64,000 nt of DNA from Paraplanobispora siamensis (GCF_016863175.1 NZ_BOOJ01000058.1:62001-126000); one strand, 5' to 3'. Shown: positions 24,486 to 33,798, counted from the stretch's first letter. A program made the numbers and translations. The notes: generated from the letters alone by a model not told the origin.

Positions 24486-25376
24486 TCAGGGCGGGGGAGG
24501 GAAGGCGTGGTCGGCGGGTGCCAGGGCGGTGGGCAGGACCGGCAGGCCGCTCTGGGCGTCCAGCACGGTCCGGGCGCCGACCGGCGCGTCGAGGGTGACG
24601 GTGATCTCGTCAAGGACGAGTATGGCCGGGCACGTCTCTCCGGTGAACTCGGTGTCGACGCCGACCACGACCACATCGGCGGTCTCGTGGACCCGGGCGC
24701 CGTGGATGGCATCGCATCGGCCGTGCCCGTAGTGCAGGCGCACGCGCCGCGGATCGCCGGTGAGCGCCTCGAACGATGTCACCTGCTCGATCCTGTCGTC
24801 CTCGGCGACGGGCCGGGCGGTGACCGCCGCAGGGTCGACCGCCGGCACGCTGAAGTGCGCGGGCACGCCCGCGACGGTGAAGTGCCAGGCCGGGATCTGC
24901 AGCGTTCCCCGGCTGGTGGCCATCCGTGCTCGCCCGAGCTCGACGCCGGTCACCCGCAGCGGCCGGCAGCCCACGGCCGGGCACTCCTCCTCGGCGAACT
25001 CGGGCTCGGTCAGCTCGGCGTAGGCGGCCGGGGCGGTGATCAGCGCGACGGTCATGGTGGCGCCGTCCGGCCAGCGCAGCACCGCAGGGGGTGGAGTGTC
25101 GCCGGGGAGTTCGGTGTTCAGGGTCCATACGCTGTTGGTCTGGCTGACCGCCACCCAGTCCGGCATGCGCTGCCAGTCCGGCTCGATGTGCCAGCCCTGC
25201 AGGGGCACCAGCCCCTGGCGCCAGGCGCGGCCGGCTGCCGAGCCGTGCCAGCGGTCGGCCACCTGCCGGGCGCGGTCGCGGAACTCGGCCGCGGACGTGC
25301 GGCCGTCGTCGCAGGAGAGCGGTGACAGCAGAGCCGTCAGGGCCAGCGGCACGAGAAGGCCGATCATCCGGCGCAC
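24486..25376 (-). CDS. secreted protein of unknown function
   Basis: 296 residues from GTG 25376, which has GAGGAG 8 bases before it. The hydrophobic N-terminus MRRMIGLLVPLALTALLSPLSC ends in Cys, but Pro at -3 makes a lipobox doubtful; export is likely either way. The mature part is strand-rich with paired cysteines (EEECPAVGCRPLRV) and ends in a Pro-rich tail. I see no catalytic motif. It is divergent from the TetR gene at 25577; the 200-base spacer is AT-rich by local standards and holds the operator at 25563. Confidence 0.7.
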   Translation of the reverse strand: MRRMIGLLVPLALTALLSPLSCDDGRTSAAEFRDRARQVADRWHGSAAGRAWRQGLVPLQGWHIEPDWQRMPDWVAVSQTNSVWTLNTELPGDTPPPAVLRWPDGATMTVALITAPAAYAELTEPEFAEEECPAVGCRPLRVTGVELGRARMATSRGTLQIPAWHFTVAGVPAHFSVPAVDPAAVTARPVAEDDRIEQVTSFEALTGDPRRVRLHYGHGRCDAIHGARVHETADVVVVGVDTEFTGETCPAILVLDEITVTLDAPVGARTVLDAQSGLPVLPTALAPADHAFPPPP

Positions 25377-25562
25377 AGGGAATCTCCTCGGGCGGCAGTC
25401 GGACGGGTGGAGGCCGCCCATGGAAGGACATGCCTCACGGTCACCATCCGACATAGATGGCGATATCGGTAATAGAGGTTATATGGGGTGAAAACCAAAC
25501 GTGCTTCCGAGGAGTGCCGCCCCTGCTGGAGGACTCTGTTCCGAGCACGGCCCGATGAGAAT

Positions 25563-25584
25563 CTGTACCTACTGGTATGTACAG
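25563..25584. promoter_or_regulatory. 22-bp operator overlapping a TetR start codon
   Basis: Arms CTGTACCTAC and GTATGTACAG around TG match at nine of ten positions. The right arm includes the ATG at 25577. A TACAGT box (25580-25585) would place transcription start near GTG 25592, so the protein may really begin there on a leaderless mRNA. Confidence 0.65.
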
Positions 25585-26176
25585 TAAAGGGGTGAACGCG
25601 GAGGAACGCCTCATCGAGAGCACGCGTGCCCTGTTGTGGGAGCGCGGTTATGTGGGCACCAGTCCGAAGGCCATCCAGCAGCGGGCCGGTGCCGGGCAGG
25701 GCAGCATGTACCACCACTTCGCCGGTAAGCACGACCTGGCGCTGACGGCGATCCGCCGTACCGCCGAGGAGTTGCGGGCCGCCGCGGAGGCGCGGTTGTC
25801 GGTTCCCGGTACGGCCCTCGGACGCGTCACCGCCTACCTGCGTCGCGAACGGGACGTGCTGAAAGGCTGTCCGGTCGGCAGGCTGACCCAGGACCCCGAC
25901 GTGATGGCCGATCCCGCCCTGCGGGCGCCGGTCGAGGAGACCCTCGCGTGGCTCCGTGCCCGTCTGGCGCAGGTGCTGGAGGAGGGCCGTGCGGCGGGCG
26001 AACTGGATTCCCGGCTCGACCCGCCGGCCACGGCCGCGACCATCGTCGCGGTCCTGCAGGGCGGGTACGTGCTCGCCCGCGCTTCGGGCACCGCCGACCC
26101 GTTCGACCAGGCCATATCGGGTGTGCTCGCGCTGCTGACGCTCCACGCCGCCGAGGCCGCCCGGCACCGTGCGTGA
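25577..26176 (+). CDS. TetR-family repressor
   Basis: 199 residues from ATG 25577, or 194 from GTG 25592. HTH: LWERGYVGTSPKAIQQRAGAGQGSMYHHFAGKHDLALTAI; then GCPVGRLTQDPDVMAD of the C-terminal domain. The operator overlaps the first codons, so autorepression is very likely. A tandem 15-bp repeat separates it from the cupin gene it probably controls. Confidence 0.92.
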   Translation: MYSKGVNAEERLIESTRALLWERGYVGTSPKAIQQRAGAGQGSMYHHFAGKHDLALTAIRRTAEELRAAAEARLSVPGTALGRVTAYLRRERDVLKGCPVGRLTQDPDVMADPALRAPVEETLAWLRARLAQVLEEGRAAGELDSRLDPPATAATIVAVLQGGYVLARASGTADPFDQAISGVLALLTLHAAEAARHRA

Positions 26177-26205
26177 GCCGGGAACCTGACAGCCGGGAAC
26201 CTGAC
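26176..26205 (+). repeat. tandem 15-bp direct repeat
   Basis: Two exact copies of AGCCGGGAACCTGAC lie head to tail starting at the TetR stop codon, just before the cupin ribosome-binding site. It looks like slippage; it lengthens the spacer by one unit. Confidence 0.9.
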
Positions 26206-26223
26206 AGAAAGGACTGCCACCCC

Positions 26224-26607
26224 ATGAGCATCCCCCCAAGGACGCCGGCGACCGCCGCCCCGGCCGAGGGCACGCCGCCGGTCACCCGTACCGTCGTGCT
26301 CGACCAGCCGCTGGCGGTGCCGGCGGTCACCCATCGGGTCGAGGTGCGGCGCATCAGCATCGCCGCCGGTCAGCCCGCCGGGCTGCACACCCACAACTGT
26401 CCCGTGTTCGGCAGCATCGAATCCGGTTCCGTGGTGTACCAGATCGACGGCGGGCCGGAGTCCGTACTCACCGCCGGTGACACGTTCTACGAGCCGGAGG
26501 GCGTCCGCATCGCCCGCTTCGACGCGCAGGACGACGGAGTGACGTTCCTGGCGTACTTCCTTCTCGGCGCCGGGCAGACGGTCGAGCTGGAGTTCCCCGA
26601 CACCTGA
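26224..26607 (+). CDS. cupin-domain protein
   Basis: 127 residues from ATG 26224 (AAAGGA 10 bases upstream). A single small beta-barrel: VRRISIAAGQPAGLHTHNCPVFGSIESGSVVYQIDGGPESVLTAGDTFYEPEGVRIARFD, with the cupin metal ligands His-x-His and a later Glu. The function is probably small-molecule binding or a dioxygenase-like reaction. It is downstream of, and probably under, the TetR protein. Confidence 0.9.
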   Translation: MSIPPRTPATAAPAEGTPPVTRTVVLDQPLAVPAVTHRVEVRRISIAAGQPAGLHTHNCPVFGSIESGSVVYQIDGGPESVLTAGDTFYEPEGVRIARFDAQDDGVTFLAYFLLGAGQTVELEFPDT

Positions 26608-26634
26608 CCCGGGGTTCTGCGGCCACCGGTCCCG

Positions 26635-27069
<435 letters not shown>

Positions 27070-27189
27070 TCGAAGCGGCCGCCCCGCTCGGCGGCCTGGG
27101 CCACCGCAGCGTGTCCGCCAGTTTACTCGCGGCGGTGTACGAGGCCGGGGCGGGTCCACGCCGGAGGGGGGCGCAGTCCGTACAGGTGA

Positions 27190-28215
27190 CTACTCCAAGG
27201 CGTCGGGCCGGTGGATCCCGCGCTCGGTCACGATGCCGGTCACCAGGTGGGGCGGGGTCACGTCGAAGGCCGGGTAGTAGCCGGTCACGCCCTCGGCGGC
27301 GGTGCGGCGGCCGAGGGCGTGCAGCACCTCGTCGCCGTCGCGCTGCTCGATCACCACGTCGGCGGCCGTCGGGGCCTGCGGGTCCGGGGCGTCGATGAGC
27401 GCGTAGAACGGGACGCCGAAGGCGTGGGCGGCCAGTGCGACGCCGAGCGTGCCCACCTTGTTGACCACATGGCCGTCCATCGTCACCCGGTCGGCGCCGG
27501 TCAGCGCCACGTCGGCCAGCCCGCCGGACAGGACGGCGGCCACCATGCCGTCGGTGATCAGCGTCGGCCGGTAGCCCATCTCCACCAGCGCCGCCGAGGT
27601 CAGCCGGGCGCCCTGCAGGTACGGGCGGGTCTCGGTGCAGACGAACTCCAGGCGCTTGCCCGCGGCCTGCGCCGCCCGCACCGTCGCGATCAGGAACGCG
27701 TCGGCCCAGCAGTGCGTCAGCACCCGCGTGCCGTCGTCGAGCAGTGAGGCGGCGTGCCCGCCCAGGGCGGCGTTCCGGGCGTGATAGGCGTCCTCGTGCG
27801 CCCGCGCCGCCGCCTCGGCCGCCGCCACCAGCTCGTCCCCGGTGAGCCGCTTCTCATCGTCGCCGGGATCCTCGCCGCTGCCCACGGTCGCCGACAGTAC
27901 GGCGTGGACCGCGTCGCGGATGTGGTTGTTGGTCGGCCGGGTGGCGATCAGCCTCGCTCCCGCGGCACGCAGCCGCGCAGCCGCCTCCCGCGGCCCGTCG
28001 CCGCGGGCCTCGCGCGCCCCCAGCACCATGCCGGCCGTGGCCGCGAACAGCGGCCCCGTGCTCTGCGTCACCATCCGCTCGATGGCCACCGCCACGTCCT
28101 CGCTGGTCGCACAGCGCACCCAGCTCACCTCGAACGGGTAGACGCGGCGGTCGAGGATCTCCACCACGCCGTCGTCCGCGTACCGCACGGATTCGGCGAG
28201 AACCGGTTCGCCCAT
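27190..28215 (-). CDS. MtnA-like / eIF2B-family sugar-phosphate isomerase
   Basis: 341 residues from ATG 28215 with GGAGGG 9 bases upstream. Motifs: ATRPTNNHIRDAVHAVL, VLTHCWADAFL (catalytic Cys kept), FVCTETRPYLQGARLTSAALVEMG and TGADRVTMDGHVVNKVGT (catalytic Asp region). MtnA converts 5-methylthioribose-1-phosphate to the ribulose form in methionine salvage. The residues after the Cys (WAD instead of the usual NTG) and the TETRPxxQG form lean towards ribose-1,5-bisphosphate isomerase/eIF2B relatives, so the exact substrate is open. It follows metX-metY and the CoA-binding gene, which favours a sulfur-metabolism role. Confidence 0.8.
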   Translation of the reverse strand: MGEPVLAESVRYADDGVVEILDRRVYPFEVSWVRCATSEDVAVAIERMVTQSTGPLFAATAGMVLGAREARGDGPREAAARLRAAGARLIATRPTNNHIRDAVHAVLSATVGSGEDPGDDEKRLTGDELVAAAEAAARAHEDAYHARNAALGGHAASLLDDGTRVLTHCWADAFLIATVRAAQAAGKRLEFVCTETRPYLQGARLTSAALVEMGYRPTLITDGMVAAVLSGGLADVALTGADRVTMDGHVVNKVGTLGVALAAHAFGVPFYALIDAPDPQAPTAADVVIEQRDGDEVLHALGRRTAAEGVTGYYPAFDVTPPHLVTGIVTERGIHRPDALE

Positions 28216-28295
28216 GCCGTCCCCTCCTTCCGGTGTGCCGCCACCACGGCCCCTCCGTCTGCGGCCCGCGCCCATCCTCTCGCCGGACGGGGCGG

Positions 28296-28778
28296 CTACT
28301 GAAGCCCGGCGCGGACGGAGGTGATGCGGCGGGTGTTGAAGCCGAGCCAGTGCATCCGGCCCACGTAGCGGGCGTGCTCGATCTTGAGGCAGCGGTCCAT
28401 GACGACGGTGACGCCACCGGTCTCGGCGATCCGCGCGCCCTCCTCGTTGATCACGCCGAACTGGCACCAGAGGGCGCCGGCCTTGATCTCCACGGCCTCC
28501 CGGGCGATGGCGGGCAGCGCGTCCGGTGCGCGGAAGACGTTCACGAGGTCCACCGGCACGGGCACGTCGAGCAGGCTCGGGTAGCTGGTCTCCCCGAGGA
28601 TCTCCTTCTCGCGGGGGTTCACGGGGATCACCCGGTAGCCGTGCCGCTTGAGGTAGTAGCCGACGAAGTAGCTGGCCCGCAGCTCGTTGTTCGACAGGCC
28701 CACGATCGCGATCGTCCCGGTGGCGTGCAGCACGCGCTGGATCGTCAGCGGGTCCTGGTAGCGCCCGAGATCGGTCAT
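28296..28778 (-). CDS. CoA-binding domain protein (YccU-like)
   Basis: 160 residues. Rossmann-like CoA-binding fold: TIAIVGLSNNELRASYFVGYYLKRHGYRVIPVNPREKEILGETSYPSLLDVP and DLVNVFRAPDALPAIAREAVEIKAGALWCQFGVINEEGA, ending VVMDRCLKIEH with the conserved Cys. It overlaps the upstream metY stop by four bases (ATGA), so it is translated as part of the met operon. Small CoA-binding proteins are common next to metX/metY in actinomycetes, without a proven role. Confidence 0.92.
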   Translation of the reverse strand: MTDLGRYQDPLTIQRVLHATGTIAIVGLSNNELRASYFVGYYLKRHGYRVIPVNPREKEILGETSYPSLLDVPVPVDLVNVFRAPDALPAIAREAVEIKAGALWCQFGVINEEGARIAETGGVTVVMDRCLKIEHARYVGRMHWLGFNTRRITSVRAGLQ

Positions 28779-30112
28779 ACGGTCTCCACCTTCTCTCCGA
28801 TCGTCGCGGCGACGCGGGCGAAACCCTGCTCCAGGTCCCAGATCAGGTCCTCGACGGACTCGGTGCCGACCGACAGCCGTACCGTCCCCGGCCCGACACC
28901 CGCCGCCCGCAGCTCCTCGTCGCCCAGCTGGCGGTGCGTCGTGCTGGCGGGGTGGATGACCAGGCTCTTGGCGTCGCCGACGTTGGCCAGGTGGGACCAG
29001 AGCGTCAGGCCGCCGATGAGGCCCTGCCCGCCGTCCCGGCCGCCCGCGCAGTCGAAGGAGAACACCGCGCCGGCGCCGCGCGGCAGGTATTTGTCCACCA
29101 GCGGACGGTACTTGTTGCCCGGCAGCCCGGGATAGGTCACGTTGGAGGCCAGTTCGTGCGAGTCGAGGAACGCCGCGACCGCCCGCGCGTTCTCGACGTG
29201 GCGGTCCATCCGCAGCGACAGCGTCTCAAGGCCCTGCAGGAACAGGAAGGCGTTGAACGGCGAGAGCGCGCCGCCGAGGTCGCGCAGGGTCTCGGCGCGC
29301 AGTTTCATCAGATAGCCGTACATCCCGAACGTCTCGTGGAAGCGCAGCCCGTGGTAGGCCGGCGAGGCGTCGGCGATCACCGGGAAGCGCCCGTTGGACC
29401 AGTCGAACGTGCCGGCCTCGACGACGACGCCGCCGATGCTCGTGCCGTGGCCGCCGATGAACTTGGTCGCCGAGTGGATCACGATGTCGGCGCCCCACTC
29501 GATCGGGCGGCACAGGTACGGCGTCGCGAAGGTGTTGTCCACGATCAGCGGAAGCTCGTGCTCGTGCGCGATGGCCGCCACGGTCTCGATGTCCAGCACG
29601 TTGCCGGAGGGGTTGCCGATCGTCTCGCCGAAGAACGCCTTCGTGTTCGGCCGGACCGCCTCGCGCCAGGCGTCCGGATCGTCGGGGTCGACCCAGGTCA
29701 GCTCCACGCTCATCTTGCGCAGCAGGTGCTTGAGCTGGTTGACCGTACCGCCGTAGAGCGCCGAGGACGACACGACGTGGTCGCCCGGCTGCAGCAGCGT
29801 GAACAGCGCGGCCGCCTGCGCGGCGATCCCGCTGGCGAACGCCACCGCGCCGGCGCCGCCCTCGAGGTTGGCCACCCGCTCCTCGAACACCGCGACGGTC
29901 GGGTTCATGATGCGCGAGTAGGTGTTGCCGTACTCCTGCAGGTTGAAGTACGCCGCCGCGGACTCCGGATCCTCGAAGACGTAGCTGGTCGTCTGGAAGA
30001 TCGGCACCGCGCGGGCGCCGGTGTTCGGGTCCGGCCGTTGCCCGGCGTGCAGCTGCCGGGTCTCGAACCCGAACTCACGGGCCTGCTCGGCGCGGGAGAG
30101 CTTGTCGGTCAC
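28775..30112 (-). CDS. metY: O-acetylhomoserine sulfhydrylase
   Basis: 445 residues, the full length for this PLP enzyme. It has the Cys/Met-metabolism fold: [38 protein letters not shown], the PLP lysine in [16 protein letters not shown] and the C-terminal [14 protein letters not shown] and VRLSVGTES. It makes homocysteine from O-acetylhomoserine and sulfide, directly after MetX in the pathway and in the operon (19 bases apart). Confidence 0.95.
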   Translation of the reverse strand: MTDKLSRAEQAREFGFETRQLHAGQRPDPNTGARAVPIFQTTSYVFEDPESAAAYFNLQEYGNTYSRIMNPTVAVFEERVANLEGGAGAVAFASGIAAQAAALFTLLQPGDHVVSSSALYGGTVNQLKHLLRKMSVELTWVDPDDPDAWREAVRPNTKAFFGETIGNPSGNVLDIETVAAIAHEHELPLIVDNTFATPYLCRPIEWGADIVIHSATKFIGGHGTSIGGVVVEAGTFDWSNGRFPVIADASPAYHGLRFHETFGMYGYLMKLRAETLRDLGGALSPFNAFLFLQGLETLSLRMDRHVENARAVAAFLDSHELASNVTYPGLPGNKYRPLVDKYLPRGAGAVFSFDCAGGRDGGQGLIGGLTLWSHLANVGDAKSLVIHPASTTHRQLGDEELRAAGVGPGTVRLSVGTESVEDLIWDLEQGFARVAATIGEKVETV

Positions 30113-30131
30113 AGAGTCCTCTTCCTCGACC

Positions 30132-31352
30132 TCACCCGGCCTGGCCGTGGGCCAGGAACCGGCGGATGACGGGCGTCTGTCGCGCTTCCTCCAACAGGAA
30201 GCAGTCGTGGCCGTACGGCGCGTCGATCACATTGAACTCGACCGGCTTGCCGAGGGCGCGCAGCGCCCGCTCGATCTCCTCCGACGCCGACGGCGGGTAC
30301 AGCCAGTCGGAGCTGAAGGCGATGAGCAGCGTACGCGCCCGCACACCCTCCAGCGCCCGCGCGAGGGATCCGCCGCCGTGCTGCCGCGCGAGGTCGAAGT
30401 AGGTCAGCGCGCGCGAGACGTAGAGGTAGGTGTTGGCGTCGAAGCGCCTGACGAACGAGTCGGCCTGGTGGCGCAGATAGTTCTCCACCTCGAACTCCGG
30501 CTCGGTGATCGTGTAGCGGAGGTCGTCGGCGAACTGCAGCCGCCGGCCGAACTTGTCGTCCAGCGCGGGCGCGGACAGGTAGGTGATGTGGCCGACCATC
30601 CGCCCGATGCCCATGCCGGCGTCGGGGGCGCGGCCGGTGCCGTAGTACTGGCCGCCCTGCCAGGCCGGGTCGCGCATGATCGAGTCGCGCGCGATCGCGT
30701 TCCAGGCCACGCCCTGCGGGTGGAGGGCGTGCGTGCTGGCGATCACCACGATGGAGTCGACCTGGTCGGGGAACAGGACCGCCCACTCCAGCGCCTGCAT
30801 CCCGCCGAGCGAGCCCCCGGCCACCGCCGCGAGCCGCTCGATGCCCAGGACGTCCAGGAACGCGCGCTGGGTCCGTACCATGTCCGCGACCGTGATCACG
30901 GGGAAGTCCGCCCCGTACGGCCGGCCCGTCGCCGGATCGATCGAGGACGGCCCCGTCGTGCCGCGGCAGCCGCCGAGCAGGTTCGTGGAGACGACGAAGA
31001 AGCGGTCGGTGTCGAACGCCTTGCCGGGGCCGATCATCCCGTCCCACCAGCCGAGCCCCCTGCCGCTCGCGCCGTCGCGCTCCTCGGCACCGAACCCGTC
31101 GCGGGTGCCCGCCTCGGGCGGTGCCTCGGCCAGGCCGGCCGCGTGGGCGTCGCCGCTGAGCGCGTGGCACACCAGGATCACGTTGTCGCGCCCGGGCGAG
31201 AGGGTGCCGTAGGTCTCGTAGGCCACGCGGACCGGATGCAGCTCCCGGCCGCAGTCGAGGCGTACGGGATGCGGAAGGTCGAGGTACCGGGTCTCCACGG
31301 TGCCCACGCTGCCGACTTCGCCGGCCGCGAGCGTTCTGGCTGGCTGCGACAT
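30132..31352 (-). CDS. metX: homoserine O-acetyltransferase
   Basis: 406 residues. Alpha/beta hydrolase with VRVAYETYGTLSP, NLLGGCRGTTGPSS, the nucleophile elbow AVAGGSLGGMQALEW, late Asp in FSSDWLYPP and His in PYGHDCFL. It acetylates (or succinylates) homoserine as the first committed step of methionine synthesis. It leads the operon metX-metY-CoA-binding-MtnA-like. TACCAT lies seven bases before the ATG with TTGACC 19 bases further up, so the mRNA is probably leaderless, leaving no room for a SAM riboswitch. Confidence 0.95.
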   Translation of the reverse strand: MSQPARTLAAGEVGSVGTVETRYLDLPHPVRLDCGRELHPVRVAYETYGTLSPGRDNVILVCHALSGDAHAAGLAEAPPEAGTRDGFGAEERDGASGRGLGWWDGMIGPGKAFDTDRFFVVSTNLLGGCRGTTGPSSIDPATGRPYGADFPVITVADMVRTQRAFLDVLGIERLAAVAGGSLGGMQALEWAVLFPDQVDSIVVIASTHALHPQGVAWNAIARDSIMRDPAWQGGQYYGTGRAPDAGMGIGRMVGHITYLSAPALDDKFGRRLQFADDLRYTITEPEFEVENYLRHQADSFVRRFDANTYLYVSRALTYFDLARQHGGGSLARALEGVRARTLLIAFSSDWLYPPSASEEIERALRALGKPVEFNVIDAPYGHDCFLLEEARQTPVIRRFLAHGQAG

Positions 31353-31377
31353 GGGGCTTATGGTAGCCGCCGCGCCC

Positions 31378-31395
31378 GGTATATGGTCAAATACC
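31378..31395. promoter_or_regulatory. shared metX/osmC promoter region with GGTAT-N8-ATACC
   Basis: Five-base inverted repeat between the divergent metX and osmC genes, overlapping the predicted metX -35 box (TTGACC on the minus strand). It could bind a regulator of sulfur metabolism or oxidative stress. Confidence 0.4.
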
Positions 31396-31432
31396 TATCG
31401 GAATTGCGGGAAGTGCCGGAAAGGGCGAAAAC

Positions 31433-31981
31433 ATGACTACGGTCGCCAACGGTGTGAACGTGCAGGCGCTGCTGGACGCGCGCGAGGTGCTCAAGAGCGC
31501 CCCCGAGGCCGCCCAGTTCGTCTGGCGGGCCTCCTCCAAGTGGCAGAACGGAGTGCACAGCACCACCACGGTCAAGGAGTTCTTCGGTCTCGGCCAGGAG
31601 CAGACCCACCGCAACGAGGCCGTGTTCGACGCCGACCACCCCGAGGTCTTCGCGGCCGAGGACAACGGCATCACCCCGATCGAGTATCTCCTCGTCGGCC
31701 TGGCGGCCTGCCTGACGGCGGGCGTGGCCTCCGTCGCGCAGAACCGCGGCATCCAGCTGCGCTCGGTCGAGGCGACCCTGGAAGGCACCCACGACATCCG
31801 CGGCATCCTCGGCGCCGACAGCGACGTCCGCAACGGCTTCAACGACATCAAGGTGACGTTCAACATCGACGCGGACGCCTCCAAGCAGGACATCGAGGCC
31901 CTGGTGGCCCAGTCCCAGAAGCGCTCGGCCGTGTTCGACGCCCTGACCAACCCGACGAACGTCACCGTCGAAGTCGCCTGA
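31433..31981 (+). CDS. OsmC family peroxiredoxin-like protein
   Basis: 182 residues from ATG 31433 (GGAAAGGG 9 bases upstream). It has the OsmC/YhfA-type features FGLGQEQTHRNEAVFDADHP, PIEYLLVGLAACLTAGVASVAQNRGI with the catalytic Cys, and the DIRGILGADSDVRNGFNDIKVTFNID strand pair. The first catalytic Cys of classical OsmC is not seen, as in the single-Cys subgroup. The flavoprotein gene starts ten bases after it, so the two probably act together on reactive sulfur or thiols. Confidence 0.92.
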   Translation: MTTVANGVNVQALLDAREVLKSAPEAAQFVWRASSKWQNGVHSTTTVKEFFGLGQEQTHRNEAVFDADHPEVFAAEDNGITPIEYLLVGLAACLTAGVASVAQNRGIQLRSVEATLEGTHDIRGILGADSDVRNGFNDIKVTFNIDADASKQDIEALVAQSQKRSAVFDALTNPTNVTVEVA

Positions 31982-31991
31982 GGGCCGAGCC

Positions 31992-33230
31992 ATCGAAAGC
32001 GTCACGACAGTCGTCATCGGCGCGGGGCACGCGGGCCTCGCGGCGAGCCACTTCCTGAGCGAACGGTCGATCGACCACCTGGTGATCGAGCGCGGGGAGG
32101 TGGCGAACTCGTGGCGGCGCGAACGCTGGGACTCCTTCCGGCTGCTCACCCCCAACTGGCAGAGCCGCCTTCCGGGCCTTCACTACGAGGGCCCGGACCC
32201 CGACGGCTACATGACCACGGCGGAGATCACGGAGTTCGTCGAGCGCTTCGCCAAGCTCTCGGGCGCCCCCGTCCGGACCGGCACGGACGTCACGTCCGTA
32301 CGGCGCGCCGGCGACGGTTACCGCGTGACGACGAGCCGCGGTGAGATCGCCTGCCGGACGCTGGTCATCGCCAGCGGCGCCTGCAACCTGCCGACGGTGC
32401 CGCGCTTCGCCGGCGCGGTGCCGGCCTCCGTCGAGCAGCTGACGCCGTTCGGCTACCGCGGGCCCGGCCTGCTGCCCGAGGGCGGCGTGCTCGTCGTGGG
32501 AGCCTCGGCGACCGGCGTGCAGCTGGCCGCCGAGCTGCGCAGGTCGGGCCGGCCGGTGGTGCTCTCGGTGGGGGAGCACGTACGGTTGCCCCGCACCTAC
32601 CGCGGGCGCGACGTGCTGTGGTGGATGGACGCCTCCGGCGTGTGGGACCAGCGGTACGACGAGGTCGACGACCTCACGCGGGCCCGGCGGCTGCCCTCGC
32701 CCCAGCTCGTCGGGACCCCCGAGCGCGCGACGCTCGACCTCAACGCGCTCACCTCGATGGGCGTCGAGCTCGTGGGCCGCTGGGCGGACGTGCGCGACGG
32801 CCGCGCGCTGTTCTCCGGCGGGCTGCGCAACGTGTTCTCCCTCGCGGACCTCAAGATGGAGCGCCTGCTGGGCACGTTCGACGAGTGGGCCGGGAGGCGG
32901 GGCCTCGGGGACGAGGTCGCCCCGCCCGAGCGCTTCGCGCCGACCGGGGTGCCCGATTCGGCGCGGTGGCAGCTGGACCTGAACAGCGGCGAGATCCGCA
33001 CGATCGTGTGGGCGACGGGCTTCCGGCCCGACTACGGCTGGCTCGAGGTGCCCGTGGTCGACGACAAGGGCCGGCTGCGCCACGACGGCGGCGTGGTCGA
33101 CAGCCCGGGGCTGTACGCGCTGGGGCTGCCCGTGCTGCGGCGGCGCAGGTCCACGTTCATCAACGGCATCGAGGACGACGCGCGCGAGGTGATCGCCCAC
33201 CTCGCGCACCACCTGGCCGTACGCCGCTGA
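31992..33230 (+). CDS. FAD-dependent oxidoreductase with a probable ATC start
   Basis: 412 residues if started at ATC 31992. The Rossmann FAD motif (VVIGAGHAGLAASHFL) is encoded from about 32007, yet the frame has no ATG, GTG or TTG between the stop at 31944 and GTG 32082, which lies after the motif. A GAGGG sequence (31980-31984) sits seven bases before ATC, exactly where a start belongs. Later features: SWRRERWDSFRLLTPNW, a second nucleotide-binding motif LVVGASATGVQLAAEL and TIVWATGFRPDYGWLEVP, as in flavin monooxygenase-like enzymes. Probably co-transcribed with osmC. Confidence 0.85.
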   Translation: MESVTTVVIGAGHAGLAASHFLSERSIDHLVIERGEVANSWRRERWDSFRLLTPNWQSRLPGLHYEGPDPDGYMTTAEITEFVERFAKLSGAPVRTGTDVTSVRRAGDGYRVTTSRGEIACRTLVIASGACNLPTVPRFAGAVPASVEQLTPFGYRGPGLLPEGGVLVVGASATGVQLAAELRRSGRPVVLSVGEHVRLPRTYRGRDVLWWMDASGVWDQRYDEVDDLTRARRLPSPQLVGTPERATLDLNALTSMGVELVGRWADVRDGRALFSGGLRNVFSLADLKMERLLGTFDEWAGRRGLGDEVAPPERFAPTGVPDSARWQLDLNSGEIRTIVWATGFRPDYGWLEVPVVDDKGRLRHDGGVVDSPGLYALGLPVLRRRRSTFINGIEDDAREVIAHLAHHLAVRR

Positions 33231-33239
33231 AAGGCGGCA

Positions 33240-33265
33240 CCGGCCCGGCGGCACCGGCGGGCCGG
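33240..33265. terminator. hairpin between convergent genes
   Basis: Arms CCGGCCCG and CGGGCCGG around a ten-base loop, between the oxidoreductase stop (33230) and the YbaK stop (33268). Usable in both directions. Confidence 0.6.
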
Positions 33266-33267
33266 AG

Positions 33268-33798
33268 TCAGGAGGCCGTGATGACGGGGGCGACGCGAGG
33301 GGCGGCCAGGCGGAGGTAGTCGTCGGTGGCCAGGGCGATCGAGCGGTCCAGCCGGGCGGCGTTGAAGAACAGCTCCGGTCCGCGCAGCAGTGCCGGATCG
33401 GCGACCACCTCCAGCCTGGGGTGATAGCTGAAGGGCAGCACGGTGCCGCTGACGCTGCCGGCCAGCTCCTCGGCCCTGCCGCGGTCGGCGAAGGCGGCAT
33501 AGGTGCCCTCCGTCAGGGCTTTCACCGCCTCCAGATCCAGGCGGGCGTCGCCGGGCACCACGGTCAGCACGTACCGGGTCCGCTTCTTGCCGATCTTGAC
33601 CATCACGATCAGGCACTTGGCGGCCCGCGCGACGTCGTGTCCACGCAGAGCGCTGACCACCTCGGTGCGCCCCTCGGGCGGGTGGTCGATCAGACGGTAG
33701 CGGGCTCCGGCTGCCTCCAGATCGGCGATCAACCGTTCGTAGAGCCCCGCGCCGAGGCTCTCGGGTGCGACGACACCGCCGCCCGGTTCACCACTCAC
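33268..33798 (-). CDS. YbaK/ProX-type aminoacyl-tRNA deacylase-like protein
   Basis: 176 residues from GTG 33798. It has the YbaK fold: RYRLIDHPPEGRTEVVSALRGHDVARAAKCLIVMV with the conserved Lys, YVLTVVPGDARLDLEAVKAL and SGTVLPFSYHPRLEVVADPALL. Such proteins hydrolyse mischarged tRNA (for example Cys- or Ala-tRNA-Pro). It overlaps the end of the ArsR gene by 11 bases, so the two are coupled. Confidence 0.9.
   Translation of the reverse strand: MSGEPGGGVVAPESLGAGLYERLIADLEAAGARYRLIDHPPEGRTEVVSALRGHDVARAAKCLIVMVKIGKKRTRYVLTVVPGDARLDLEAVKALTEGTYAAFADRGRAEELAGSVSGTVLPFSYHPRLEVVADPALLRGPELFFNAARLDRSIALATDDYLRLAAPRVAPVITAS

Noticed and set aside
31353-31432. SAM riboswitch upstream of metX
   Set aside because: The predicted metX transcript starts at or next to the ATG and the spacer is 80 bases shared with osmC; no pseudoknot or SAM-IV-like stems are visible.
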